Assembly: GCA_029858965.1 (NCBI GenBank) | Contig: JAOUDZ010000036.1 | Span: 1 to 41,131, forward strand | Reading direction: 5' to 3' | DNA length: 41,131 bases | From: Cyclobacteriaceae bacterium | GTDB taxonomy: Bacteria > Bacteroidota > Bacteroidia > Cytophagales > Cyclobacteriaceae | Part shown: positions 8,900-17,865 of the stretch, one piece after another | Numbering within the stretch: position 1 is the stretch's first letter | How the letters are laid out: each line of letters opens with the position of its first letter | Notes under the pieces: generated by a model | What the model was told of the DNA's origin: nothing | What the model saw: only the letters and a program-made list of their open reading frames with translations | Database searches by the model: none | Position numbers and translations under genes: made by a program

Positions 8900-10963
8900 A
8901 TGCTAGCATTAAACAATTATTGGAACTATTTTACCGCACTAAATCTATCGCTGGTGAAACTCAATCTTCCTTTTCTAATAGCCACGTGGCTTTTGTGTTT
9001 TGTATTTTCCAATTGCAGAACTCCGGCTAAGGATAGGAATACCGATTTACTTTTGGCCGAGGCGAACATTACTTTATGCGGGCCACGTTTTGACGGAACC
9101 AAGCCAGCAGCGTTGCCCATTCAGCGCATATTTACAGAATCGCTCCACCCAAGATTAATTGACCCTGCAGATGCAACTGGTTTCCCCAAGATACAACCCA
9201 ATGACAACCGGAAGCCTGCTGGAAAATTGGAAGATGGACAATTACACGTAGCACTGGAAGTTGTGTGGGGAGATTTTCATCCGGAAACAAGAAATCGACC
9301 CGGGCTAAGAGTTGCCGCAATAGCAGAAAAAGGAGAATCACCTACCATTCCCGCGCCGCTCATCAGGGTACCGGAAGGAACATTGATCAATGCCACAATA
9401 TATAATTCCCTCCCGGACTCTACAATAACCTTATTTGGTTTTCAGGAACGACCTGCCAATGAACGGGACAGTCTATTCATTCTTCCAGGAAAGTCAAAGA
9501 CAATAAGCTTCAAAGCCGGTGAGCAGGGGACGTATCTTTATTCAGTGGTTTTGGGCAAGGGAATTTCATTTGATATTGCTGAAGAGGAACAACTGGCGGG
9601 AGCCTTCATTATAGACCCACCGAAAGGCTCTCCCCCTGATAGAATTCTGGTCATGAATATCTTCAGCACGCCTATCGACGAGACTTTTCCTCCTACGAAG
9701 TGGTTGGAGTTCCTGACTATTAACGGGAAATCATGGCCCTACACCGAAGCCCTTCAGTTTGCCGTTGGAGAAACTGTGCGCTGGAGAGTTATCAATGCAT
9801 CACAACGCGGTCACCCAATGCATTTGCACGGTTTTTACTATGATGTTCTTTCCCTGGGCAACGAATTGAAAGATGAAATCTATAGTCCTGAAAACAAAAG
9901 GAAGGTGGTCACTGAAACGATGCTGGGACGAAATACAATGCTGATGGAATGGGTCGCCATGCGACCTGGGCGATGGTTATTTCATTGTCACCTGTCGGGT
10001 CACGTCAACCCCGAAATCAGACTCCCGGGTTCAGATGCAGTTGATGTAGAAGGCGCGAATGAACATATGGCCGGTCTCGTTATAGGGATAAATATTCTAG
10101 ACGGAGAAACAGATTTGGTTTCTAAAGGCGAACCGAAAGAATTGACTATGTATGCACATCAGTTTGATTCCACACCGAAGGCAAATAATGGCTTTTCATT
10201 TTCACCTACTTTCGACTCAACGCTAAACTTCCTCAATAGCCCCGGGCCTTTATTACTCCTAAGGCAATATCAGACGACGTACATCACGCTTGAAAATCGC
10301 TTGTCTTTTCCTACCAGCGTTCATTGGCATGGACTGGAAATAGATAGCTGGTCTGATGGCGTCCCGGAATGGAGTTCGTCGGACGGCAAATATTCTCCTT
10401 CTGTATACCCTGGCGAAAAGTTTACCTACAAGTTATCTGCTATGCGTCCAGGATCATTTATTTACCACAGTCATCTTGATGATGTTTATCAATTGACTAG
10501 CGGATTATACGGGCCGATTATAGTGCTTGGAGAAAATGAACCGTATCAACCTGAAACAGACCACATCTACATCGTCAACTTTAGAAAGCCAGAGCCTAAA
10601 TCATTGGAAGATGTGGAGCTCAATGGAACTACTGAACAACCGACCATGCATACGACCGTCGGTGTTACTCATCGTTTGCGGCTTATGAATATTGCGCCCA
10701 GAGGCCAAATTGAGCTTTATTTGGAAAAGGATAATAAAAAGGTGCCTATCCGGCACATCGCCAAGGATGGAATGGATTTACCGGAAAATCAAAAAAAATG
10801 GATGAAAGAAAGTCCCATTTATGGTGTTGGTGAAACATCTGATTTTACTTTTATACCCACCGAACCGGGGACTTATACTTTGTATGTTTATGTAGAAAAT
10901 TTTGGCCTCAGGGTAGCCTGGAATCAGGAATGGGTGGTTGCGCCGAGGCAAAATCAACCATAA
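8900..10963 (+). CDS. Multicopper oxidase lipoprotein with reversed motif order
   Basis: A roughly 687-aa cupredoxin-domain protein predicted to oxidise a substrate while reducing O2 to water outside the cytoplasm. The N-terminus ends in a lipobox (VFSNC). The start is uncertain: a GTG at 8954 gives the neatest signal, while the ATG at 8900 and TTG at 8891 give longer leaders. All four copper-ligand blocks are present but in unusual order. GHPMHLHG (about residue 304-311) and FHCHLSGH (about 361-368, with the type-1 Cys) come first; SVHWHG (about 473-478) and IYHSH (about 521-525) follow. Standard laccase-type enzymes have HxHG and HxH first. The first cupredoxin-like domain (about 150-240) and the last (about 555-680) lack the ligands, with LFGF and YSVV where HWHG and YHSH would be expected. 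A probable axial Met sits in EHMAGLVIG after an insertion. Its stop is 15 bases before the hydroxylase gene, so the two are probably co-transcribed. Confidence 0.88.
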   Translation: MLALNNYWNYFTALNLSLVKLNLPFLIATWLLCFVFSNCRTPAKDRNTDLLLAEANITLCGPRFDGTKPAALPIQRIFTESLHPRLIDPADATGFPKIQPNDNRKPAGKLEDGQLHVALEVVWGDFHPETRNRPGLRVAAIAEKGESPTIPAPLIRVPEGTLINATIYNSLPDSTITLFGFQERPANERDSLFILPGKSKTISFKAGEQGTYLYSVVLGKGISFDIAEEEQLAGAFIIDPPKGSPPDRILVMNIFSTPIDETFPPTKWLEFLTINGKSWPYTEALQFAVGETVRWRVINASQRGHPMHLHGFYYDVLSLGNELKDEIYSPENKRKVVTETMLGRNTMLMEWVAMRPGRWLFHCHLSGHVNPEIRLPGSDAVDVEGANEHMAGLVIGINILDGETDLVSKGEPKELTMYAHQFDSTPKANNGFSFSPTFDSTLNFLNSPGPLLLLRQYQTTYITLENRLSFPTSVHWHGLEIDSWSDGVPEWSSSDGKYSPSVYPGEKFTYKLSAMRPGSFIYHSHLDDVYQLTSGLYGPIIVLGENEPYQPETDHIYIVNFRKPEPKSLEDVELNGTTEQPTMHTTVGVTHRLRLMNIAPRGQIELYLEKDNKKVPIRHIAKDGMDLPENQKKWMKESPIYGVGETSDFTFIPTEPGTYTLYVYVENFGLRVAWNQEWVVAPRQNQP

Positions 10964-10978
10964 ATTTAGATTATTGTC

Positions 10979-11977
10979 ATGGATGTTTTAAATATTTTAC
11001 GCGATGAATTCTTTGGCTTTCTGGGTATTTCAGGCTTGATAGAAATATTTAAATCCGGAGACTACTCCACTTTGCTTACCTATAAAGGCATTACTTCCGT
11101 CATCGGACCATTAATTCCCTTTTTGTTAATTCTCGAAATAGTCCGAGGACTCATCTATAACAATTTTAAATTAAAGGACTACAAGACTATCTTTTTTATC
11201 CACGTCTTTAATCGCTTTGTCTCCAGGTTTATTACCATTGCCGCGGTTGCATATTGTATTGGCCTGCTCGAAAAATATGCTATACTCAAAACCGGCTTTA
11301 CCTGGTATTGGCTCATCTATGGCTATATCGTCTGGGAATTGGCTCATTTCGTATATCATTACCTGGCGCACAAAGTAAGATTGCTTTGGTGCCTGCATTC
11401 TACGCATCACGCACCGGAGGGCATGAACCTTTCCGTGAGCTTTGCGCACTTCTTTCTTGAAGGACCTTATGCAGATGTAATACGAACTTCCATTTGCATT
11501 ATGTTGGGCGTAAGTCCACCACTATTATTCTTAATCATGTTTATTGATGGTACGTGGGGGGCCTTTATCCATGCTGGAGAAAATCTGTTGAAAGACGGGC
11601 GGCTGGGGTTTTTAAACAAGATTGTTCTCACGCCTTCGCACCACCGGGTCCATCACGCCAGAAATCCACTGTATATGGATACCAACTTCTGCAACCTATT
11701 GAATATTTGGGATCGTGTTTTCGGAACGCTGCAAAATGAGAAAGAAGAAGTGAAAGTTGAGTATGGAATTACCCGCGAAATAAATTCCAATAATTTCTTA
11801 GATGTCTATTTTGGGGAAATCTATTCCTTGTGGAACGATGTAAAAAATGCTCCCGGTATCAGGAACAAACTGTTATACATTTTGATGCCACCAGGCTGGA
11901 GCCATACCGGCAACCATAAAACTGCCAGGGTAGTGCGTCAAGCTTACATGGAAAAGAAAGTCATTTCCGAAGGATAA
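10979..11977 (+). CDS. Fatty acid hydroxylase / sterol desaturase superfamily membrane protein
   Basis: A 332-aa integral membrane di-iron protein of the fatty-acid-hydroxylase (sterol desaturase) superfamily, which uses O2 to hydroxylate or desaturate lipid substrates at the inner membrane. The histidine clusters are complete: HFVYH (His123, His127), HSTHH (His140, 143, 144) and HHRVHH (His221, 222, 225, 226), with a further His in FIHAG (198). Several hydrophobic segments (about 40-56, 82-97, 108-120 and 168-190) flank them. The start ATG at 10979 is 15 bases downstream of the multicopper oxidase stop, which indicates one transcript. Substrate is unknown: close relatives act on carotenoids, sterols, sphingoid bases or alkylglycerols. 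The C-terminal region after 230 is soluble and longer than in minimal family members. Confidence 0.9.
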   Translation: MDVLNILRDEFFGFLGISGLIEIFKSGDYSTLLTYKGITSVIGPLIPFLLILEIVRGLIYNNFKLKDYKTIFFIHVFNRFVSRFITIAAVAYCIGLLEKYAILKTGFTWYWLIYGYIVWELAHFVYHYLAHKVRLLWCLHSTHHAPEGMNLSVSFAHFFLEGPYADVIRTSICIMLGVSPPLLFLIMFIDGTWGAFIHAGENLLKDGRLGFLNKIVLTPSHHRVHHARNPLYMDTNFCNLLNIWDRVFGTLQNEKEEVKVEYGITREINSNNFLDVYFGEIYSLWNDVKNAPGIRNKLLYILMPPGWSHTGNHKTARVVRQAYMEKKVISEG

Positions 11978-12229
11978 GCCATTGCACTGCATTTTTTGCC
12001 CCGGTAAGACCAACAAGTTCTTTTCGTAAACTTATGATATGGGTTCGGGTGCATTCATTTGCGAAAATCGATACAGGACGAATCGACTTGATCGCTTATA
12101 TAAAAAAAAACCATAAACCACTTCCTGGATTTGCAGCACTACACTCCCGGTAGGGCGCCAGGTGATTTTCGTCATGGTTTTTTAGTCGCGCATGCCCTAC
12201 ATTTAATACTGGAAACAAAGCGCTTCGCA

Positions 12230-12622
12230 ATGACTCCATTTTTCAATTCACGCGAATTGTACCTGATATATAACCCTGACGCAGAACTGGATCGCAAGGT
12301 TCATGCACTTGCATACTCCGTAAACAGTGTTGTACACGAAATCGATGTGATGCGTAAAACGATTACGCCTCTTCATTGGAAGGAAATCCTCAACCTGTTG
12401 CACGTAGGCCCTTCATCACTCATCAATAATGGTCATCCAGACTATAACCGACTTATCGCTGGTAAGGATTTTTCTGAGGATGATTACCTGGAAGTATTGT
12501 TCCAGAATCCTCAATTGGTAAAGGGGCCTATTGGTGTCCTCCATGACAGGGCAGTACTCTGCGATGACCCAAACGATATTCTTCGCCTTGACGATACACC
12601 TGACGCGGAACAACAGCTTTGA
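12230..12622 (+). CDS. ArsC/Spx-fold protein lacking the catalytic cysteine
   Basis: A 130-aa protein with the ArsC (arsenate reductase/Spx) thioredoxin-like fold, recognised from LYLIYNPDAELDRKVHAL at the N-terminus and NPQLVKGPIGVLHDRAVLCD near the C-terminus. In active ArsC the first block contains a redox Cys (PxCSKSR) and the second an Arg (KRPI). Here they read PDAELDR, with Ala at the Cys position, and KGPI. The only cysteine left is Cys111. A normal arsenate reductase reaction is therefore unlikely; a binding or regulatory role, as in Spx proteins, is more plausible. The ATG at 12230 is preferred because it starts the fold directly; an upstream TTG frame from 12131 adds no family-like sequence. 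It stands alone between the hydroxylase and the LamG gene. Confidence 0.7.
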   Translation: MTPFFNSRELYLIYNPDAELDRKVHALAYSVNSVVHEIDVMRKTITPLHWKEILNLLHVGPSSLINNGHPDYNRLIAGKDFSEDDYLEVLFQNPQLVKGPIGVLHDRAVLCDDPNDILRLDDTPDAEQQL

Positions 12623-12674
12623 CAGCGCCGACAGGATTCGAAGGATCGTTGGTAAAATTGTTTTATAGAAAGAC

Positions 12675-12694
12675 TTACCGCAGGTTACCGCAGG
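12675..12694. repeat. 10-bp perfect tandem duplication at the end of the LamG gene
   Basis: TTACCGCAGG occurs twice in direct tandem (12675-12684 and 12685-12694). The second copy contains the stop codon and last codons of the LamG/T9SS gene (minus strand); the first lies just beyond the stop. This looks like a small slippage duplication. Confidence 0.7.
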
Positions 12695-14271
12695 ATACTC
12701 AACGAGCCCTTTCTCTCCTCGGGGCAATCGCCTCCTTTAACGGTGTAAAAGTAAACTCCGGCCGTTAGCCCTGCCCCATCCCAATCGTTCTGATAATTCG
12801 GGGATTGATATACCTCTTTTCCCCACCGATCGTAAACGATCAGCCTGCTGCCCAGGATCCTGGGATCAATCTCAAAAAACTGATTTAACAAATCTCCGTT
12901 GGGCGTAAAGACATTGGGCACGATTAGGTTTTCAACTGCCGCATTGGAAATAATCAGTGTATCCGTTGCCTGCGTGCAGCCATTATCTGCTGTAAACCAG
13001 TAGGTGCCAAAACCAGTAACCTGGAAACTAGAGCGTGTTGACCCATCCTGCCACAAAAAATCAAAATTTGTGGTGTCGCTTAGTGGATCCAAAGACCTCG
13101 GACGAAAGACGCAAAGTTCTTCGTCCGGTCCAAGATCAACATGCAAGCCTGATCCCCATTTTTCCTTTATCAATTCTACCCGTTCATCGACCTCCACTAA
13201 TGCTGAAGGGCTAGCCGTCCAGGCGGAAACGGTGTTATCCGACCTGGTAAACAACCTACAAATAGCGCTATCGTTGTAAGTATAATCAACATCAAAGGAA
13301 CTATTGGCGTCAACGCTGGCCGCAAAAACACCAAAATAAGGCGCTGCAACGGTGGACAAATTCAGGCCCGTTCCCTGACTGGGAAGTGAATTGATCTTAT
13401 AGATATGCAAACTGTTTGGATCACCCTTTACATTTCCAACCCGCACATAATCCAGGCTATCTTTCCAGACGAGCTCTTTGTCCTGCCAATCGTTTGTGTA
13501 CAGCACAATACTTTCATCCCCGATCGGTGCACCTGAAAAAACCCGTTTGGGGCTCCCCATCACCTGGCCATCAAAATGATTAGGCGACTTATCGATCAAT
13601 GTATTTCCCGCTGTGTTATCAAAATCCCAATAGCCGATAAGGCCAGGCTCTTTACCCGTCAATTTCTTACACATTTGTTCCCGAATTTCGGATTCCGATA
13701 AGGATCTGTTCCAAATTCGCAATTCATCCATGATCCCCTGAAAGTGATACGTTACGCCTACACCGGAACGGTAGCCAATCTTTGCAGCGTCCTCAGGAAA
13801 TGCCGAGTTCATAGGAAGTTGTGAATTTCCAATATACGTGCCGCCAATGTTCACGCCGTTTAAGAACAAGTCCATGTCGGTGGCACCGCGCATGATCGCG
13901 GTAAGATGTACCCACTTTCCGAAAATATTATCAACAGGGCCCGCTTTGCCTCTTCTGAAATCGGGCGTAAAAGTTCCCATCCCATCGCCGTATTCAATTA
14001 TAACGGCAGTATGTACCACAAAAAAATGAAAACCATTATAGAGATGTGTATTGTCCTGGCTTGAAAATATTGTCCCCAGCCCCCCGGGGTCTAAGAAGAT
14101 CCAGGCCGAGATAGTCAAGGGCAACTCAAGATCATCATAAATATTGCCAAGGTCTATATAATCGTCTATGCCATCAAAACTAATGGCATGGCCAGCCCCA
14201 ATGTTATCTTGCCCACTTAGTTCAAGCGAGAAAGACAGCAGAAATAGTACAACAAGAAATCTTACTATCAT
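12685..14271 (-). CDS. LamG-domain surface protein with type IX (CHU_C, type B) sorting domain
   Basis: A 528-aa secreted protein. The signal peptide occupies about residues 1-20 (ending LSGQ). A concanavalin/LamG-like domain follows (about 28-215), with AISFDGIDDYIDLGN at its start and IMDELRIWNRSLSESEI near its end, the usual hallmark of LamG_3. Next is a middle region with HYR- or fibronectin-like features. The C-terminus (about 445-528) begins IVPNVFTPNGDLLNQFFEID and continues with VYDRWGKEVY and GVYFYTV, which is the gliding-motility-associated CHU_C domain used as a type B T9SS sorting signal. The protein is thus predicted to cross the outer membrane by T9SS and stay at or near the surface, probably binding glycans. 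It is monocistronic and divergent from the PIG-L-like gene. Confidence 0.92.
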   Translation of the reverse strand: MIVRFLVVLFLLSFSLELSGQDNIGAGHAISFDGIDDYIDLGNIYDDLELPLTISAWIFLDPGGLGTIFSSQDNTHLYNGFHFFVVHTAVIIEYGDGMGTFTPDFRRGKAGPVDNIFGKWVHLTAIMRGATDMDLFLNGVNIGGTYIGNSQLPMNSAFPEDAAKIGYRSGVGVTYHFQGIMDELRIWNRSLSESEIREQMCKKLTGKEPGLIGYWDFDNTAGNTLIDKSPNHFDGQVMGSPKRVFSGAPIGDESIVLYTNDWQDKELVWKDSLDYVRVGNVKGDPNSLHIYKINSLPSQGTGLNLSTVAAPYFGVFAASVDANSSFDVDYTYNDSAICRLFTRSDNTVSAWTASPSALVEVDERVELIKEKWGSGLHVDLGPDEELCVFRPRSLDPLSDTTNFDFLWQDGSTRSSFQVTGFGTYWFTADNGCTQATDTLIISNAAVENLIVPNVFTPNGDLLNQFFEIDPRILGSRLIVYDRWGKEVYQSPNYQNDWDGAGLTAGVYFYTVKGGDCPEERKGSLSILR

Positions 14272-14590
14272 TGACTAAATGTAACTTGATTATGCAATCG
14301 CAGCAAGAGGCTGCGCTATCATGCAAAGCATACTGGAGGCATGGTTTTCACAGCAATTAAACAAGAAAAACCACTTTAAGGTTTTGATCAGGAAGAATTT
14401 CGGATGCGTTGGGGAGTGGTGTATCATTCCCGTGTTTTAGAAGTCATTCATTCGCTTGCCGGAACGAACAAGATTTAGAGCCTCTTTGCAACGCAGATTG
14501 ATGCTATCACCCATAGGAGGTTTTTATCTGATCCAAAACTCGCCTATTTTAGAATGGATCTTATCCAGAAACTCATAAACCATACACGCC
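14272..14590. other. Divergent intergenic region between LamG and PIG-L-like genes
   Basis: These 319 bases lie between two divergently transcribed genes and should contain both promoters. I see no gene. A 6-bp perfect stem (CGCAGC, 5-base loop, GCTGCG, 14299-14315) lies 28-44 bases upstream of the LamG gene start, and an AGGAGG at about 14516-14521 is too far (about 70 bases) from the PIG-L-like start to act as its ribosome site. I could not fix a -33/-7 pair with confidence. Confidence 0.4.
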
Positions 14591-15595
14591 ATGCAAAGAA
14601 GAAATTTTATTGAAAAAAGTATGCTAGCAGGTGCTTTCGCTACACCCGCGATTTATGGATCCTTTAGCCGTCAGGACAAGGGTAGCAATATTCTCAAAGC
14701 CGACAATACTGAGGACGAGGTTGTGATCGAGCATCCCGCGAAAGGCAGGCCTCATGTGGGCAAGGTACTTGCTGTAATACAGCCGCACTGCGATGATATC
14801 CCGCTTTTCGCATCGGGTACTGTGGCCAAACTTATACATGAAGGGTACACCGGATATCTCATCAGAACTACCAACGACGATGCAGCGGGAACCGGTAATT
14901 CCGTAGGGGAACGAATCCTGAACAACGAAAAAGACAACGACGCGGTGGCCCGTGTTTTGGGGCTGGACAAGGTGTATGACCTGGGTTACAAGAACCATCG
15001 GATGGATGAGTATAACATTCAGGAAATAAAAGGCAGGCTCATATTTCTATTCAGGCTGCTGAAGGTGGATACGGTGATCTCATATGATCCCTGGGGACAC
15101 TATGAAGAAAATCCTGATCATTATGTAACGGCTAAAGCAGTTGAGGCGGCTCGCTGGATGGCTGGCAGCGAAGACTACCCTGAACAACTGGAGGTCGTTG
15201 AACCCCATGCGGTAACCGAACGATACTATTTCAGCCGTGGACCTCAGCTCGTTAACAGGATCGTGGACATTAGTCCTTTCATCGACAAGAAAATAGAGAG
15301 CAATCTGGTATGTAAAACGCAAGGTCCCGGCGGAAATAATGGTGCATTGCTCAAAAAAACGCTTAGCGAAAAAGGAAAAAAACTTGCCATACTTGGGCCT
15401 GACGATGTTAGCGCCAATATTAATTATATAAAGAATTTCGTGCTTGACATCGACTCTCACAGACTTCGATCCGTACCCTCAGATAGACTGATCGGAGAAA
15501 AGTATGGACTGGAGTGGGCTGAGAGTTTCCATTATTTCGGTCCTGAAACCTCCCTGACAGATCAGTATGTTGAAAAGAATGCCGTACCCAAATAG
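14591..15595 (+). CDS. Exported PIG-L/LmbE-family deacetylase-like protein
   Basis: A 334-aa protein of the PIG-L (LmbE-like) zinc deacetylase family, which removes N-acetyl groups from GlcNAc-linked substrates. The N-terminus (MQRRNFIEKSMLAGAFATPA) looks like a twin-arginine signal, so the folded enzyme is probably exported. The first metal block is PHCDDIPLFASGT (65-77), where the family norm is PHPDD followed by Glu; here Cys67 replaces Pro and the later Glu is absent. The second block, GHYEENPDHYVT (169-180), carries His170 and His177. The core spans about 55-250. Zinc ligands His66, Asp69 and His177 appear intact, so activity is plausible. The gene is divergent from the LamG gene, and no partner gene is evident. 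Confidence 0.85.
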   Translation: MQRRNFIEKSMLAGAFATPAIYGSFSRQDKGSNILKADNTEDEVVIEHPAKGRPHVGKVLAVIQPHCDDIPLFASGTVAKLIHEGYTGYLIRTTNDDAAGTGNSVGERILNNEKDNDAVARVLGLDKVYDLGYKNHRMDEYNIQEIKGRLIFLFRLLKVDTVISYDPWGHYEENPDHYVTAKAVEAARWMAGSEDYPEQLEVVEPHAVTERYYFSRGPQLVNRIVDISPFIDKKIESNLVCKTQGPGGNNGALLKKTLSEKGKKLAILGPDDVSANINYIKNFVLDIDSHRLRSVPSDRLIGEKYGLEWAESFHYFGPETSLTDQYVEKNAVPK

Positions 15596-15692
15596 ACAGC
15601 AAGCTTCAAAAGGCTTTCTTCCGTTCGCTGGTTAACGAATTCGAATTCAGAATGGATTGATTCGCAATTTCTCCAGGCGCTGATGCATTTCT

Positions 15693-16118
15693 TTAGTATT
15701 GCTCCAGCATATATTTAATCACATCAGTGGTTGTCACAATCCCAACCAATTTGGATTCTTCATGCTCATCTACCACCGGCAATGCATGGAATTCTTCTTT
15801 TGCCAATATTTCGGCGATATGCCGGATGCTGTCTGACGCTTTCACTACGCGCGGCTTGTGCGACATTACCTGCCCGATGCTAAGCATTTCAAAAACTGCA
15901 TCATCAGCATCTTCCTGCCCAATAAAAAGACCACTAAAGGTCAGCCGGTTCAAGTCCGTCCTGCTGATTATCCCAACAAGTTTTTCGCCTTGTACAACAG
16001 GAACATGTCGGATATCATGGTTCCGGATAAGTTCTCGCACCTTGAACAGTGAATCCTCCAATTGAACCGTAAAGGCATTCCTGGTCATTATGGTACTCAC
16101 AGGTTCCCTTTTTTTCAT
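15693..16118 (-). CDS. Tandem CBS-domain protein
   Basis: A 141-aa cytoplasmic protein made only of two CBS motifs. The first is about residues 8-60 (VSTIMTRNAFTVQLEDSLFK to VGIISRTDL), the second about 82-138 (VMSHKPRVVKASDSIRHIAE to VGIVTTTDV). CBS pairs bind adenine nucleotides and usually report energy or redox state to a partner protein. No partner is evident in the window: the gene stands alone, convergent with the PIG-L-like gene and divergent from the sulfatases. The VGIISRTD and VGIVTTTD motifs are complete, so ligand binding is plausible. Confidence 0.93.
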   Translation of the reverse strand: MKKREPVSTIMTRNAFTVQLEDSLFKVRELIRNHDIRHVPVVQGEKLVGIISRTDLNRLTFSGLFIGQEDADDAVFEMLSIGQVMSHKPRVVKASDSIRHIAEILAKEEFHALPVVDEHEESKLVGIVTTTDVIKYMLEQY

Positions 16119-16329
16119 ATCCTCCTGAATTTAGTTATACCTTCCCAATGCTACATTATACATTTGGCTTTGGTGTGTTATTCTTTGTATTTACCTTAAA
16201 GGTTACTTTGTTATCCAGCATCAGCTATGATCTTGGACAGCCTCGTATATGATTATTGTCATATTTGCATCGCATACAAACCAAAAGACCGCCAAAGAAC
16301 CAACACTTCAAATTAACCTAGTCCGTCAA

Positions 16330-17850
16330 ATGAAAAATGTGCTGCTGATTTTATTGATATTCAATCTCCATGCCGCTGGCCAGCAAAGACCCAATATAGT
16401 CGTCGTCATCGCCGACGATCATACCATGCAAGCTATTGGCGCATATGGCGCCAGGTATGGTGTATCTCCAAATATTGATCAACTGGCGAAGGAAGGCGTT
16501 TTGTTCAACAGGGCATTCGTCACAAACTCCATTTGCGCACCCAGCCGTGCCGTGTTAGTAACAGGCCAGTTCAGTCACAAAAACGGACACATAAACAATC
16601 TTACGAAATTCGATGGTTCCCAGGATCAATATCAGAAACGTTTGCAGCAAGCCGGCTATCAAACAGCCTGGATTGGAAAGTGGCATCTGGAATCAACCCC
16701 TCAGGGATTTGATTACTGGGAGGTACTCCCCGGACAAGGCCAGTACTACAATCCGGATTTTCTGACAATGGATGGCGGTCAGAAAACGACGGAAGGCTAT
16801 TGCACCAACATTATAACCAACAAAGTCACGGACTGGCTTGACCAGCGGGACAAATCAAAACCCTTCAGCCTGGTAGTCGGGCACAAAGCAACACACCGGA
16901 CATGGATGCCTGATACTGCAGATCTTGGCGCTACGGACCAGTTGAATATTACGTTGCCTGAAAATTTTTACGATGCTTATGCCGGAAGAACGGCCGCTGA
17001 AGATCAGGATCTCTCCATTGACAAAACTATGTTGTTGGGATACGACCTTAAGATGTATGATGATTCGATTGCTGCGCTTAAAGAAAACAGCATCAGTCGG
17101 ATGAACACAGCGCAGCGTAATACTTATCTCGCATACTACGCACGTATTAAGGCAGACTTTGATTCAAAAAACTTAAGCGGAAAGGCATTGACGGAATGGA
17201 AATACCAACGCTACATGCGGGATTACCTGGCAACGGCTATTTCATTGGACCGCAATGTGGGCCGATTGATGCAGTACCTGAAAAAAAATAATCTATTGGA
17301 CAATACCATGATCGTTTATACTTCAGACCAGGGATTTTATTTGGGGGAGCACGGCTGGTTTGATAAACGATTCATGTATGAGGAGTCTATGCGTACACCC
17401 ATGATCATCCGTTACCCGCCACTGGCCAGAAAGGGAACAGTTATACAAGACCTGGTGATGAACCTTGACATGGCGCCAACTTTCCTGCAACTGGCAGGGG
17501 TTGCTGTTCCTGAAAGTATGCAGGGAAAATCCATATTGCCATTGCTTGCAGGTGAAGCAAAAGGTGATGCATGGCGCACAGGCGTATATTACCATTATTA
17601 CGAACATCCCGGAGAGCATAATGTTTACCGGCATTTTGGAATACGGACCAGCAGGTATAAACTTATCCGGTTTTATGGCGTGAAGAATTTTTGGGAGTTG
17701 TACGACCTTAGGCATGATCCGCATGAGATGCGGAATTTGGCAGGAGAAATGAAACACGAGAAACTATTGGCCAACCTGAAGCGCGAGCTGCAGCAACTCA
17801 TCAGGCAATATGAAGATGTTGAAGCTGCCGCTGTTTTAGATAATGAATAA
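16330..17850 (+). CDS. Type I (Cys-type) sulfatase, first of a tandem pair
   Basis: A 506-aa secreted arylsulfatase-superfamily enzyme that hydrolyses sulfate esters, probably on glycans. I prefer the ATG at 16330, which gives a signal peptide (MKNVLLILLIFNLHAAG) immediately before QQRPNIVVVIADDH; the frame also opens at 16249 but adds 27 residues with no signal character. Asp29 and Asp30 are the first calcium ligands. The formylglycine motif is CAPSR (Cys69), in SICAPSRAVLVTG. TSDQGFYLGEHGW holds further metal-site residues. The C-terminus (GIRTSRYKLIRFYG and WELYDLRHDPHEMRNLA) is typical of glycan sulfatases acting on GlcNAc-6-sulfate or uronate-2-sulfate; subfamily not assigned. Activity needs a formylglycine-generating enzyme, and none is in this window. 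It lies 15 bases upstream of a second sulfatase. Confidence 0.92.
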   Translation: MKNVLLILLIFNLHAAGQQRPNIVVVIADDHTMQAIGAYGARYGVSPNIDQLAKEGVLFNRAFVTNSICAPSRAVLVTGQFSHKNGHINNLTKFDGSQDQYQKRLQQAGYQTAWIGKWHLESTPQGFDYWEVLPGQGQYYNPDFLTMDGGQKTTEGYCTNIITNKVTDWLDQRDKSKPFSLVVGHKATHRTWMPDTADLGATDQLNITLPENFYDAYAGRTAAEDQDLSIDKTMLLGYDLKMYDDSIAALKENSISRMNTAQRNTYLAYYARIKADFDSKNLSGKALTEWKYQRYMRDYLATAISLDRNVGRLMQYLKKNNLLDNTMIVYTSDQGFYLGEHGWFDKRFMYEESMRTPMIIRYPPLARKGTVIQDLVMNLDMAPTFLQLAGVAVPESMQGKSILPLLAGEAKGDAWRTGVYYHYYEHPGEHNVYRHFGIRTSRYKLIRFYGVKNFWELYDLRHDPHEMRNLAGEMKHEKLLANLKRELQQLIRQYEDVEAAAVLDNE

Positions 17851-17865
17851 TCCATATAAAAAGGA

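Noticed and set aside
14515-14521. AGGAGG ribosome-binding-like sequence
   Set aside because: It is about 70 bases from the next start codon and no frame begins near it.
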